A DNA stretch of 9,648 bases from JAAZMF01 sp036786445 (GTDB lineage Bacteria; Bacillota; Limnochordia; DTU087). Below are positions 1 to 5,792 of the stretch, one piece after another; the first letter of the stretch is position 1, and each line of letters begins with the position of its first letter. Position numbers and translations under genes: made by a program. Location: the NCBI GenBank assembly GCA_036786445.1, contig DAIQRD010000095.1:1-9648 (forward strand), written 5' to 3'. Below the pieces are notes generated by a model. It worked only from the letters and a program-made list of their open reading frames with translations, was not told where the DNA came from and made no database searches.

Positions 1-52
1 AGCAGGCTAGATGAACCGAGAAGCCTCGGACTTCAGTCCGGGGAGTCGTCAC
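1..52 (+). mobile_element. Right end of an IS200/IS605-family (TnpB-type) insertion sequence, partial
   Basis: The first 52 bases do not fit the permease gene that follows and look like the right terminus of an IS605/IS1341-type element. Positions 24-43 form a 9-bp stem (CGGACT/AGTCCG core plus CCT/GGG with one T-G wobble) with a 2-base loop, followed by the tail GGGAGTCGTCAC. Subterminal hairpins ending in a TCAC- or TCAA-like cleavage motif are typical of this family, which inserts without target duplication. The junction is placed after base 52 because from base 53 the minus strand encodes a normal permease segment (MVILIAA). The element body, and any tnpB gene on the plus strand, would lie outside the window to the left. 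Assignment to the family is by recognition of the end sequence, not by a database match. Confidence 0.65.
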
Positions 53-72
53 GGCAGCAATGAGGATCACCA
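1..72 (+). ncRNA. Possible 3' part of a TnpB omega-RNA (reRNA) with its guide
   Basis: In TnpB elements the guide RNA scaffold overlaps the right end of the element, and the guide is copied from the flanking host DNA. If the terminus at 1-52 belongs to such an element, the scaffold would end near base 52, with the hairpin at 24-43 as its last stem. The guide would start GGCAGCAATGAGGATC at base 53, which is antisense to the interrupted permease gene. This is inference from the known arrangement; no tnpB gene is visible here, and an element without tnpB or with a dead one would make the call moot. Confidence 0.3.
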
Positions 73-600
73 TGTTGTATCCAGATATTGCCGGATCAAG
101 GGAATGGTAAGGGCATAAAGCGCTTGTTTGGGGTCGGACAACCATCCTTGTGGCGGGATCCGGAAGTACCCTAGTATGGAGTTAAAGAAACCAAATGGCG
201 CCGGGTTGTACAAGACTTTCCACACGAGGCTGATCACAGTAACAGAGGTGACTACAGGCAAGAAAATTAGGGTTCTGTAGAATTTACAGCCGCGAAACTC
301 CTCTGATAGCATGAGAGCCAGGACATATCCGGTAATGGTGCCGATACTAGTTACCAGGATAACAACGATGGTGGTGTTGGTGAGAGCTTGCCAAAAGGCA
401 GAATCCTCCAAGACTTGCGCGTAATTTTCCAATCCCACGTAAGGCCCTGGACCAAATTGATATTGATGGAAACTCAAAGCAAAGGACTGGAGGATCGGAT
501 ATATCTTGAACAGAGTAAAGAAAACTACAGCTGGTAGGCAAAAAAGATAAGCAATCTTGTTGCGAGAAACAGCTCTTAGAAATGCTCTAGTGGAAATCAT
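53..600 (-). pseudogene. Carbohydrate ABC transporter permease (MalF/UgpA type), frameshifted and truncated by an IS
   Basis: This is the N-terminal half of an inner-membrane permease of a binding-protein-dependent sugar importer. It starts at the ATG at 600, with AAGGAGGA placed 7 bases upstream. Visible parts are TM1 (KIAYLFCLPAVVFFTLF, about residues 14-30), the conserved periplasmic segment VGLENYAQVLED, TM2 (about 75-95) and TM3 (FYRTLIFLPVVTSVTVISLVW). The open frame ends at 67 after 177 residues, whereas the family is about 290-320. Past base 82 the family sequence GYNMVILIAA continues in the next frame, so one base (a C of the plus-strand CC at 81-82) appears lost. At base 53 homology stops at the insertion-sequence end. 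The EAA loop that docks on the ATPase, the later TM helices and the C terminus are all absent, so no working permease can be made. It is the last visible gene of the regulator-binding protein-permease operon. Confidence 0.85.
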
Positions 601-628
601 CTCTATGTCCTCCTTGAATAGGTGGCGT

Positions 629-664
629 TCATCCGCGAGTCCCCGCAAAGGTACTCGCGGATGA
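629..664 (-). promoter_or_regulatory. Intercistronic stem-loop between binding-protein and permease genes
   Basis: Bases 629-640 (TCATCCGCGAGT) and 653-664 (ACTCGCGGATGA) are perfect 12-base inverted repeats around a 12-base loop. The hairpin lies after the binding-protein stop codon and before the permease ribosome binding site. No T-run follows on the minus strand, so it is not a classical terminator. Hairpins in this position of sugar ABC operons commonly protect the upstream binding-protein mRNA or lower permease expression, and that is the likely role here. It is intact although both neighbouring genes are broken. Confidence 0.7.
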
Positions 665-689
665 CAGTGATACCTGTGCTCAGATGCTA

Positions 690-1474
690 TTACCCGCCGT
701 AGATCTCTTGCTTCTTCAGCTCGGCATCGATCTTTTTGCCATATCCCGCTCGAACTTCAGGGCAGTTTTCATCTCGGGAGTGTCGAGGTTAGATACCCAT
801 TTGCCGTCACCGACTTCCTTCAGAATACTCCCGCCAGCCTGCCAGACCCAATCCTGGAATGTCCAGTAGGCGTAACCTCTGTTGGTGGAGCCATATACGG
901 CTATACCGTAGGTATCATCTTTGCCGTTGCCGTCGGGATCTTTGAAGGTTACATCCTTTGCGAAGGCAATCATCTCATCCCAGTTAGTGGGAACAGCATG
1001 GCCCAGGCTATCCAGCCAGTCTTTGCGGTAGTACATGGCTTGCCCCTGCACTGACCATGGCACACCATAATACTTGCCATCGGGACCTATTGTGGTCGCC
1101 CAGGCTACGTCTAGAATCTTGTCATTATCTGGAAAGCTCGCTCTATCGATTTCCGCAACGATACCGTACCTAGCCCATCTGCCTGTGGTGACCGTATCCA
1201 TAATCCAGGCATCAGGAGCAGCGCCACCCATGGCAGAGGTCAGCAGCTTATCTTCCAGATCAGCATACAAACTTAGGACAACCTCTACGTCCGGGTTCTT
1301 CGCCATGAACATTTCGCCAAGCGCCTCATACGCTTCTAGGTACTGCGGATTCCCCCGTAGCCAAACACTGATCTTAGCCCTTTCTGCTGCCAAAGCCGTG
1401 CCGGTGATAGCCATCATCAATCCTAGAATTACCAAAGTCAAAATGACTTTCTTGCCAGTACCAATGATTCTCAT
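690..1474 (-). pseudogene. Sugar ABC transporter substrate-binding protein, internally deleted and frameshifted
   Basis: This is a family 1 (MalE/UgpB-like) extracytoplasmic sugar-binding protein. It starts at the ATG at 1474, with AGGAGGTT 6-8 bases upstream. Residues 1-30 form a signal peptide (basic MRIIGTGKK, hydrophobic core, cleavage after ALA) with no lipobox cysteine. Family signatures follow: AKISVWLRG, APDAWIMD, GKYYGVPWSVQGQAMYYRKD, and DPDGNGKDDTYGI, which is common in these proteins. The frame closes at 716 after 252 residues; the family is about 410-440. In the next frame, directly after the T-run at 733-737, comes KIDAELKKQEIYGG and a double stop at 692-687, which looks like the genuine C-terminal helix. 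The gene therefore appears to have lost about 150 residues of its C-terminal lobe, joined at ERDMAK, plus one base of a homopolymer. The product would lack half its binding cleft. Confidence 0.85.
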
Positions 1475-1478
1475 CAAG

Positions 1479-1490
1479 TTAACCTCCTCC
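1479..1490 (-). promoter_or_regulatory. Ribosome binding site of the binding-protein gene embedded in the LacI stop region
   Basis: On the minus strand GGAGGAGGTTAA encodes the last three glycines and stop of the LacI regulator. It also supplies a near-ideal Shine-Dalgarno sequence for the ATG at 1474. This fixes the binding-protein start and implies tight translational coupling. Confidence 0.8.
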
Positions 1491-2537
1491 AGATTGATTT
1501 CCATGGGACCATATTATTGATGGAGCCGAGTACACGCTATTCCTCGTAGAATCTCTTACTATAGCTTCAGGCGATATCACCACCTCTCTCGGATCAGACT
1601 CATCGCCTTGCTTAAGTATTTCAAGAAGGCAGTGCATGGCAGCATTACCCACTTGCAGTTTAGGAATATGGAAAGTTGTCAGCGCTGGATGGAGTCTAGA
1701 GGCCATGGCAATGTCATCGAATCCCACCAGTCGCAGATCCTGTGGTACTTTGAGGTCATGCTCTCTGATGGAATCTAAAGCTCCTATGGCCATAAGATCA
1801 TTGAAGGAGAACACGCCCACTGAGGACGAAGTCATGGACAAGAGCTTGCCCATTGCCTCATGACCTTTTTGGATCGAGGGAATTCGGTGCGATGAATCGA
1901 TCCTTACGGGTTCCATCTGTAGTTCCAGGGCTCTTTCCCGGAAACCGATCCAGCGGAGCTCGCTGCTCTCGGAATTGGCGGGACCTGAGAGGTACGCTAA
2001 GCACTTGGGTTCTGTCGAAGCCAGGATATCTGCTGCTTCTCGGCCCTTGTCACGGTTACTTACCACCACGGACGTGATGCCGAGGTGGCTCCAGGCCCTA
2101 TTGACTACGACAACTCTCCGGTCGTTGGCGAAGATCCTCGCCGCAGCATGCTCATCTAAGCGGGGCGACACCAGTATGAGACCATCTACCTGCCTCTGGC
2201 GTAGCAATCGAATCGAGCGGCTTTCCTGCTCGGGGTATTCATCAGTATTGCACAGGAATATGTGGTACCTGGCCTGTGCAGATACATCTTCAATTCCCCT
2301 GACAACTTCCGCGAAATAGGGGTTGGCGACATCAGGAATTAACACTCCGATTGTGTAGCTTTCCTGTCTCGCCAGTCCCCGGGCTAGGGCATTGGGCCCG
2401 AAATCCAATTCTTTCATGGCCTCTAGTACCCGTGCCCGGGTAAAGTCACTGACATTCGGATGATCGTTGAGAACCCGAGAGACTGTTCGTACCGAGATCC
2501 CAGCGTGTTTAGCAACATCGTTGATTGTAACCCGCAT
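1479..2537 (-). CDS. LacI-family transcriptional regulator
   Basis: This is a DNA-binding repressor of 352 residues, the normal size for the family. The start at 2537 is chosen because GGAGGTC lies 5-7 bases upstream and the protein then begins directly with the LacI helix-turn-helix (TINDVAKHAGISVRTVSRVL, residues 4-23). The hinge helix follows (NALARGLARQ, about 49-58), then a periplasmic-binding-like effector domain (YTIGVLIPDVANPYFAEVVRG, VDGLILVSP, FSFNDLMAIGAL, RLVGFDDI, PALTTF). An in-frame extension upstream to 2630 has no support. It is the first gene of the ABC importer operon and ends 4 bases before the binding-protein ATG, so it probably senses the imported sugar or a derivative and represses its own operon. 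The palindrome at 2608-2617 is the likely operator. It is intact while both downstream genes are broken, so it may now act alone or on other targets. Confidence 0.93.
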   Translation of the reverse strand: MRVTINDVAKHAGISVRTVSRVLNDHPNVSDFTRARVLEAMKELDFGPNALARGLARQESYTIGVLIPDVANPYFAEVVRGIEDVSAQARYHIFLCNTDEYPEQESRSIRLLRQRQVDGLILVSPRLDEHAAARIFANDRRVVVVNRAWSHLGITSVVVSNRDKGREAADILASTEPKCLAYLSGPANSESSELRWIGFRERALELQMEPVRIDSSHRIPSIQKGHEAMGKLLSMTSSSVGVFSFNDLMAIGALDSIREHDLKVPQDLRLVGFDDIAMASRLHPALTTFHIPKLQVGNAAMHCLLEILKQGDESDPREVVISPEAIVRDSTRNSVYSAPSIIWSHGNQSGGG

Positions 2538-2588
2538 GTGATGACCTCCACAGGTCTTACACCCAAGATCGCAAACAGAAGAGTTGGG

Positions 2589-2597
2589 ATAATACCA
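2589..2597 (-). promoter_or_regulatory. Probable extended -10 promoter of the lacI-type operon
   Basis: Minus-strand TGGTATTAT matches an extended -10 (TGN then TATTAT, one mismatch from TATAAT), about 50 bases upstream of the regulator ATG at 2537. No good -35 hexamer is found at 16-18 bases; that region is occupied by the operator-like palindrome. The predicted start is near 2582. Confidence 0.5.
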
Positions 2598-2607
2598 GAC
2601 TGTTTGT

Positions 2608-2617
2608 CTAGCGCTAG
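2608..2617. promoter_or_regulatory. LacI-type operator candidate
   Basis: CTAGCGCTAG is a perfect 10-base palindrome with the central CG typical of LacI-family operators. It sits where the -35 region of the promoter at 2589-2597 would be, so repressor binding should block transcription of the regulator operon. It does not fit the CcpA cre consensus outside the core. No second copy was seen upstream of the kinase operon. Confidence 0.55.
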
Positions 2618-2710
2618 TTAGAGTTGACAAAAGTCGGAGTTTTCGCGGTTGTCGGGCAGAACTGCAAACGGGGTGGTTATTCGTCTAGTTGCTATAGCCA
2701 TAGACAAGAA

Positions 2711-2743
2711 ATAGAGGCTACCCGCTTTATGGGTAGCCTCTAT
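2711..2743 (-). terminator. Factor-independent terminator after the rRNA methyltransferase gene
   Basis: Perfect 13-base inverted repeats ATAGAGGCTACCC (2711-2723) and GGGTAGCCTCTAT (2731-2743) flank a 7-base loop. On the minus strand the stem is followed by a T-rich tail (TTTCTTG). It lies 41 bases after the stop codon of the leftward methyltransferase gene and insulates it from the LacI promoter. No T-run follows on the plus strand. Confidence 0.85.
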
Positions 2744-2784
2744 AGATGGGACGCTAGATAGGTCGCTGCAAATACCACAGGAGA

Positions 2785-3960
2785 CTATTCTTCGGTTTCC
2801 TCGGAGGTTTGTGCCCTTTGGGCACGCCTTCTCGGTGGCCTCGGGCCGAAGTATTGGTAAAAATCCACCTTAATATTGCCATTATAGAGCTTGCGTTTCT
2901 TGGAGGCTTGTCTGCCAAACAGTTGTTCAAAGTCGGGATTGGAGGCCAGAACGTAAAATGACCATGTGTCTAGTTGGCCAAAGACTCTACCCATTTCCCG
3001 ATAAAGGGCGGCTACTGCTTTGCGCTCTCCGATCCTTTCTCCATAGGGCGGGTTGCAGATGATCTTGCCATATTTCCTGCGGGAACTAAGATCGCTCAGG
3101 GGGCTGGCTTGCCAGTGAATCAACTCGCTGAGATCGGCTGCCTCGGCATTGCGCCGGGCTATCTTGACAGCCTCGTCATCAATGTCGGTACCTATGATCT
3201 GCAAGATGCGATCAAATTGTGCTAGCTCTCGGGCTTCCTGTCTGGTTTCTTCCCAGAGTTCTTGGGGTATGTTAGGCCAATCTTCGCTGACAAAGGTCCG
3301 GTTCATGCCCGGTGCTATATTAAGTCCCATCAGTGCTGCTTCAATGGGGATGACGCCAGAGCCACAAAAGGGATCGATGAGAGCAATGTCATGGTGCCAT
3401 CGAGATAGGATGACCATGGCAGCAGCCAGGGTTTCTTTAAGTGGTGCCTGCCCAATGAGGGTGCGATAGCCTCTTCTGTGGAGGCCCGGTCCAGTGGTAT
3501 CGATGGTCAAAGTAGCCACATCTTTAAGTAGTGCTACTTCGATCTTATACGTGGGTCCATCCTCGGGGAACCATTCTTGCTGATATCGTTTCTTTAGGCT
3601 TTCCACTACTGCCTTTTTCACGATGGCTTGACAATCAGGAACACTAAAGAGTGTAGACTTGACGGATTTGCCTTCTACTGGGAACTTGGCATTCTCAGGG
3701 ATCCAATCTGCCCAAGGCAAGTCCACTGTTTGCTCAAAGAGCTCATCAAAGGAAGTAGCCGAAAATTCTCCAATCTTGAGCCGCACCCGGTCGGCTGTCC
3801 GCAACCAGAGATTGGTTCGGCAGATAGCTTTCAGATCAGCGGGGAAGGTAATCCTGCCGTCTTCCACTGCTAGGTCTGTATATCCAAGCTCCCTGAGCTC
3901 TTGGGCGACGAGTGCTTCTAGGCCAAAAGTGGCTGCTGCCATTAACTCGATTTTTTGCAT
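2785..3960 (-). CDS. rlmL: THUMP-domain class I RNA methyltransferase, RlmL/YpsC type
   Basis: This is a SAM-dependent methyltransferase of 391 residues, the size of the single-domain Gram-positive YpsC proteins and equivalent to the N-terminal RlmL half of E. coli RlmKL. By homology it methylates N2 of a guanine in 23S rRNA (m2G2445 in E. coli). The N-terminal ferredoxin-like and THUMP region covers about residues 1-155, followed by the linker GLHRRGYR (159-166). The Rossmann methyltransferase domain shows the SAM-binding DPFCGSG (196-202), GTDID (257-261) and the catalytic NPPYGERIGE (303-312). The family's KLYNGNIKVDFYQYFG lies near the end, followed by an Arg-rich then acidic tail. The start at 3960 has GAGGAGA 4 bases upstream. 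It appears to be a single-gene unit ended by the hairpin at 2711-2743, and a housekeeping gene unrelated to the sugar genes around it. The exact target base is inferred from the family. Confidence 0.9.
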   Translation of the reverse strand: MQKIELMAAATFGLEALVAQELRELGYTDLAVEDGRITFPADLKAICRTNLWLRTADRVRLKIGEFSATSFDELFEQTVDLPWADWIPENAKFPVEGKSVKSTLFSVPDCQAIVKKAVVESLKKRYQQEWFPEDGPTYKIEVALLKDVATLTIDTTGPGLHRRGYRTLIGQAPLKETLAAAMVILSRWHHDIALIDPFCGSGVIPIEAALMGLNIAPGMNRTFVSEDWPNIPQELWEETRQEARELAQFDRILQIIGTDIDDEAVKIARRNAEAADLSELIHWQASPLSDLSSRRKYGKIICNPPYGERIGERKAVAALYREMGRVFGQLDTWSFYVLASNPDFEQLFGRQASKKRKLYNGNIKVDFYQYFGPRPPRRRAQRAQTSEETEE

Positions 3961-4083
3961 GATTTCTCCTCACATTTGTATGTCTATGGGACGCACATGA
4001 TCAGTTTGCCACGAAACGGCTGTCTCTATTGGCAGGCATTTCCATCGCAGCAAGTTATCCGAAAGCCAAGTGTCCTAGCAGGA
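3961..4083. other. Gap between methyltransferase and antitoxin genes, no clear signal
   Basis: This 123-base gap should hold the methyltransferase promoter and the end of the toxin-antitoxin transcript. Apart from the ribosome binding site at its left edge, no convincing -35/-10 pair, no terminator hairpin with a T-run and no small gene was found. Read-through from the toxin-antitoxin operon into the methyltransferase gene is therefore possible. Confidence 0.4.
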
Positions 4084-5097
4084 CTAGATCTGGACAGTGA
4101 GCTCTGCTGCGTAAGTGTACGGGATCAGCTCAGCATTGGGCAGTTCTTGCCAGGCCTTCTCTTGATGGGATATTTCGGATAGCTCCCGACCTGTCTTGCC
4201 AGCAAGCTTTCTGGCAACTGCGTCCAAGGTATTGAGCTCATCTGGTTCGAATAACGAAGCCTTGAAAGGCATGACTGGGCTTATGATTTCACCTTCATAG
4301 ATTCCAACGCACCTCTCACGGATCTCGATGTATCCTTCATCTTCCAGAAGGCCAAGGATGTACTGGTAGTTGTCCAGGACGGGACCGCGAGGGAGCCGGG
4401 CGTAGCTGGCACCACTGATGGAGCATGAGAATCTGTGGAAATGATTGAAGTCAGTATAGAACAAAAGCTTCATTAGCATAGTTTTCCATAGTTCCGTGCT
4501 TTCTGCGAAGTACACTGTCATATGTGCTAATCGAGTCAAGTCGAGAGCCCTGAACCCATTCAGGATTGAAGGGTGTCTATTGGCGCTTGTCTCCAGGAGA
4601 TCGTGTAGGAAATCCACCAACGATTCCCTCTTAATATCTTGAAGTCTTGCTTCGAGACGTTTGCTCTGCCTTGGTGCCAAGACATGTTTCTTTTCATCTA
4701 GATAGTATTGCATTATCCGCGGATCTTCTAGGCTCTTTAGTGTTAGGTTGTGTGCATTATCTGGAATTGAGCCTGCCTCATACCGCGAAATAGTAGCTTC
4801 ACCCCAACCTAGAAGCCGCGCGAGAGACCGTTGGCTGAGTCCATATCTGTTACGGAGCTTCACGATGTCCGCAGGTCCAAGAACGCCATGGCTATCCCTA
4901 TAAATATCGTACGCCTTCTGCAAATTCACTGAGTCGATTTCCTCGTCAAGGATTTCCTCACCACAGGTTTTACATACGGCTATTCGGGCATCGATTTCCA
5001 CGCCTTTGCCTCGAACAGGGTAAGTCTCCTTGCGCTTGATTATGTCTATTTCCTTTTCTGCATCGCAGATAGGGCAGTATATAATGCGCATGACCAC
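4084..5097 (-). CDS. MqsA-like antitoxin with XRE helix-turn-helix and Panacea (DUF4065) domain
   Basis: This is the antitoxin and likely autorepressor of a type II toxin-antitoxin pair, 337 residues. The N terminus is a YgiT/MqsA-type zinc finger with C8-x2-C11 and C42-x2-C45. Residues about 78-112 form an XRE helix-turn-helix (LRNRYGLSQRSLARLLGWGE, ATISRYEAGSIP). After a charged linker, residues about 187-332 match the Panacea/SocA-like DUF4065 domain: LMKLLFYTDFNHF, SISGASYARLPRGPV, and the C-terminal SHQEKAWQELPNAELIPY. Panacea domains are known as versatile toxin-neutralising modules, so the fusion joins DNA binding to toxin neutralisation. The start is GTG at 5097, since GAGGTGA lies 6 bases upstream; an ATG at 5091 is 6 bases further. 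It follows the toxin gene by 35 bases in the same direction. The palindrome at 5553-5574 is its likely binding site. Confidence 0.88.
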   Translation of the reverse strand: MVMRIIYCPICDAEKEIDIIKRKETYPVRGKGVEIDARIAVCKTCGEEILDEEIDSVNLQKAYDIYRDSHGVLGPADIVKLRNRYGLSQRSLARLLGWGEATISRYEAGSIPDNAHNLTLKSLEDPRIMQYYLDEKKHVLAPRQSKRLEARLQDIKRESLVDFLHDLLETSANRHPSILNGFRALDLTRLAHMTVYFAESTELWKTMLMKLLFYTDFNHFHRFSCSISGASYARLPRGPVLDNYQYILGLLEDEGYIEIRERCVGIYEGEIISPVMPFKASLFEPDELNTLDAVARKLAGKTGRELSEISHQEKAWQELPNAELIPYTYAAELTVQI

Positions 5098-5132
5098 TAG
5101 ATATCACCTCTTATCTATTCACGAATATATGT

Positions 5133-5501
5133 TCAGCGAGTGTCCTGATACGGGCAGAACAGGGGATATTCAGCTTCGTGAAATGAAAGGCACACCACTA
5201 CATTGGATGCCGCTATACGTAGCTTGATATAGACTTGTAGCTCGCTAACCTCTATGCCGAACATCCACCAGAGATGTCCCTTTGTCGCGTATCTAGGATT
5301 GTCATCAAGCTCGGGCCCTCCTAGATATTCACGATACGTTAGTTCTAGTATTTCAGCCCAGGCCTGCTCAATAGTCAGCCCCATGTTACTTATGCTCGAT
5401 ATGTTCTTGTCTCGTTCTAGAAATCGCCGTTTCCCTTGAGAAATCAGTACCTTGGCCTGTTTCAAGAACGTAGTTATTTCATCGGGGGTTGATTTACCCA
5501 T
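5133..5501 (-). CDS. MqsR-like type II toxin (probable RNase)
   Basis: This small protein of 122 residues is encoded directly upstream of the MqsA/Panacea antitoxin. The toxin-first order matches mqsRA and higBA operons. It resembles the Firmicute branch of the MqsR family (RelE-like fold): helix PDEITTFLKQAKVLISQGK, then GLTIEQAWAEILELTYREY, GGPELDDNP, a tryptophan-rich strand (HLWWMFG), and the closing strands VYIKLRI and VVVCLSFHEAEYP. If the family role holds, it cleaves mRNA and slows growth when free of antitoxin. The start at 5501 is chosen because GGAG sits 7 bases upstream; the GTG at 5507 is too close to that site. Family identity rests on the C-terminal signature and the partner gene; similarity to E. 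coli MqsR itself is low. A different RelE-fold toxin is the main alternative. Confidence 0.78.
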   Translation of the reverse strand: MGKSTPDEITTFLKQAKVLISQGKRRFLERDKNISSISNMGLTIEQAWAEILELTYREYLGGPELDDNPRYATKGHLWWMFGIEVSELQVYIKLRIAASNVVVCLSFHEAEYPLFCPYQDTR

Positions 5502-5552
5502 AGCCACTCTCCGCTACCAACTTGGGTTGTGATGAAAAGCAGAGCCCTAGAC

Positions 5553-5574
5553 AATGCTATCATATGATAGTATT
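5553..5574. promoter_or_regulatory. Operator palindrome of the toxin-antitoxin operon
   Basis: CTATCATATGATAG (5557-5570) is a perfect 14-base palindrome. Skipping one mismatched base on each side, AAT and ATT continue the symmetry, giving a 22-base site. It overlaps the -10 box of the promoter read toward the toxin gene, as expected for an autorepressing antitoxin with a helix-turn-helix. It lies about 50 bases upstream of the toxin start. Confidence 0.7.
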
Positions 5575-5587
5575 AGGCGCTTTGATA
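5559..5587 (-). promoter_or_regulatory. Promoter of the toxin-antitoxin operon
   Basis: On the minus strand TATCAA (5587-5582) and TATGAT (5564-5559) are 17 bases apart. The -10 is one base from consensus, the -35 is weak, and the -10 lies within the palindrome. The predicted start is near 5552, giving a leader of about 50 bases. An upstream alternative, TTACAA-17-TATCAA, is also possible. Confidence 0.5.
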
Positions 5588-5720
5588 CTAAGTCCTGCTT
5601 GAATTTGTAAGTTGACTGGGGATTTCTCCAAGATGCCTTGATTCGGTTGGTGGCCATAGACTACTTCCACAACATCCCTCATCCCAATCTCTCAACCGGG
5701 CATCTTACAACATACGGTAG

Positions 5721-5749
5721 TTGATTTATCCCCCAAGAAAATGTATGAT
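5721..5749 (+). promoter_or_regulatory. Promoter of the kinase-aldolase-kinase operon
   Basis: TTGATT (5721-5726) and TATGAT (5744-5749) are separated by exactly 17 bases, a good sigma-A type promoter. Transcription would start near 5756. The leader would be about 36 bases to the ATG at 5793, or about 105 to the ATG at 5862. No LacI-type palindrome or cre site was seen around it, so its control is not evident. The stretch from 5588 to 5720 shows nothing else recognisable. Confidence 0.6.
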
Positions 5750-5792
5750 CTCTATGCAACCCACAACAAACCTCGCAAGACTAAGGTAACCT

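Noticed and set aside
1074..1520. 148-codon open frame on the plus strand
   Set aside because: It lies antisense to the binding-protein gene, has no ribosome binding site, and its low-complexity, Ser/Ala-rich composition is that of a shadow frame.
2608..2617. CcpA cre site
   Set aside because: Only the central ANCGNT core fits; the outer TG and CA positions do not match, so a LacI operator is preferred.
2538..2630. N-terminal extension of the LacI regulator to 2630
   Set aside because: The 31 extra residues precede the normal LacI start, and they overlap the promoter and operator; the ATG at 2537 has a good GGAGG site.
2711..2743. Bidirectional terminator
   Set aside because: Only the minus-strand side has a T-rich tail; the plus-strand side continues with AGATGGG.
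3149..4182. Several plus-strand open frames of 75-113 codons
   Set aside because: They are antisense to the methyltransferase and antitoxin genes, with no recognisable domains and no plausible start signals.
5133..5501. Toxin gene as a truncated housekeeping fragment
   Set aside because: It has its own ribosome site, promoter and operator, and sits in the standard toxin-first arrangement with a cognate-type antitoxin.
5605..5710. Inverted repeat TTGTAAG / CTTACAA
   Set aside because: Seven bases separated by more than 90 bases is expected by chance, and it corresponds to no known signal.
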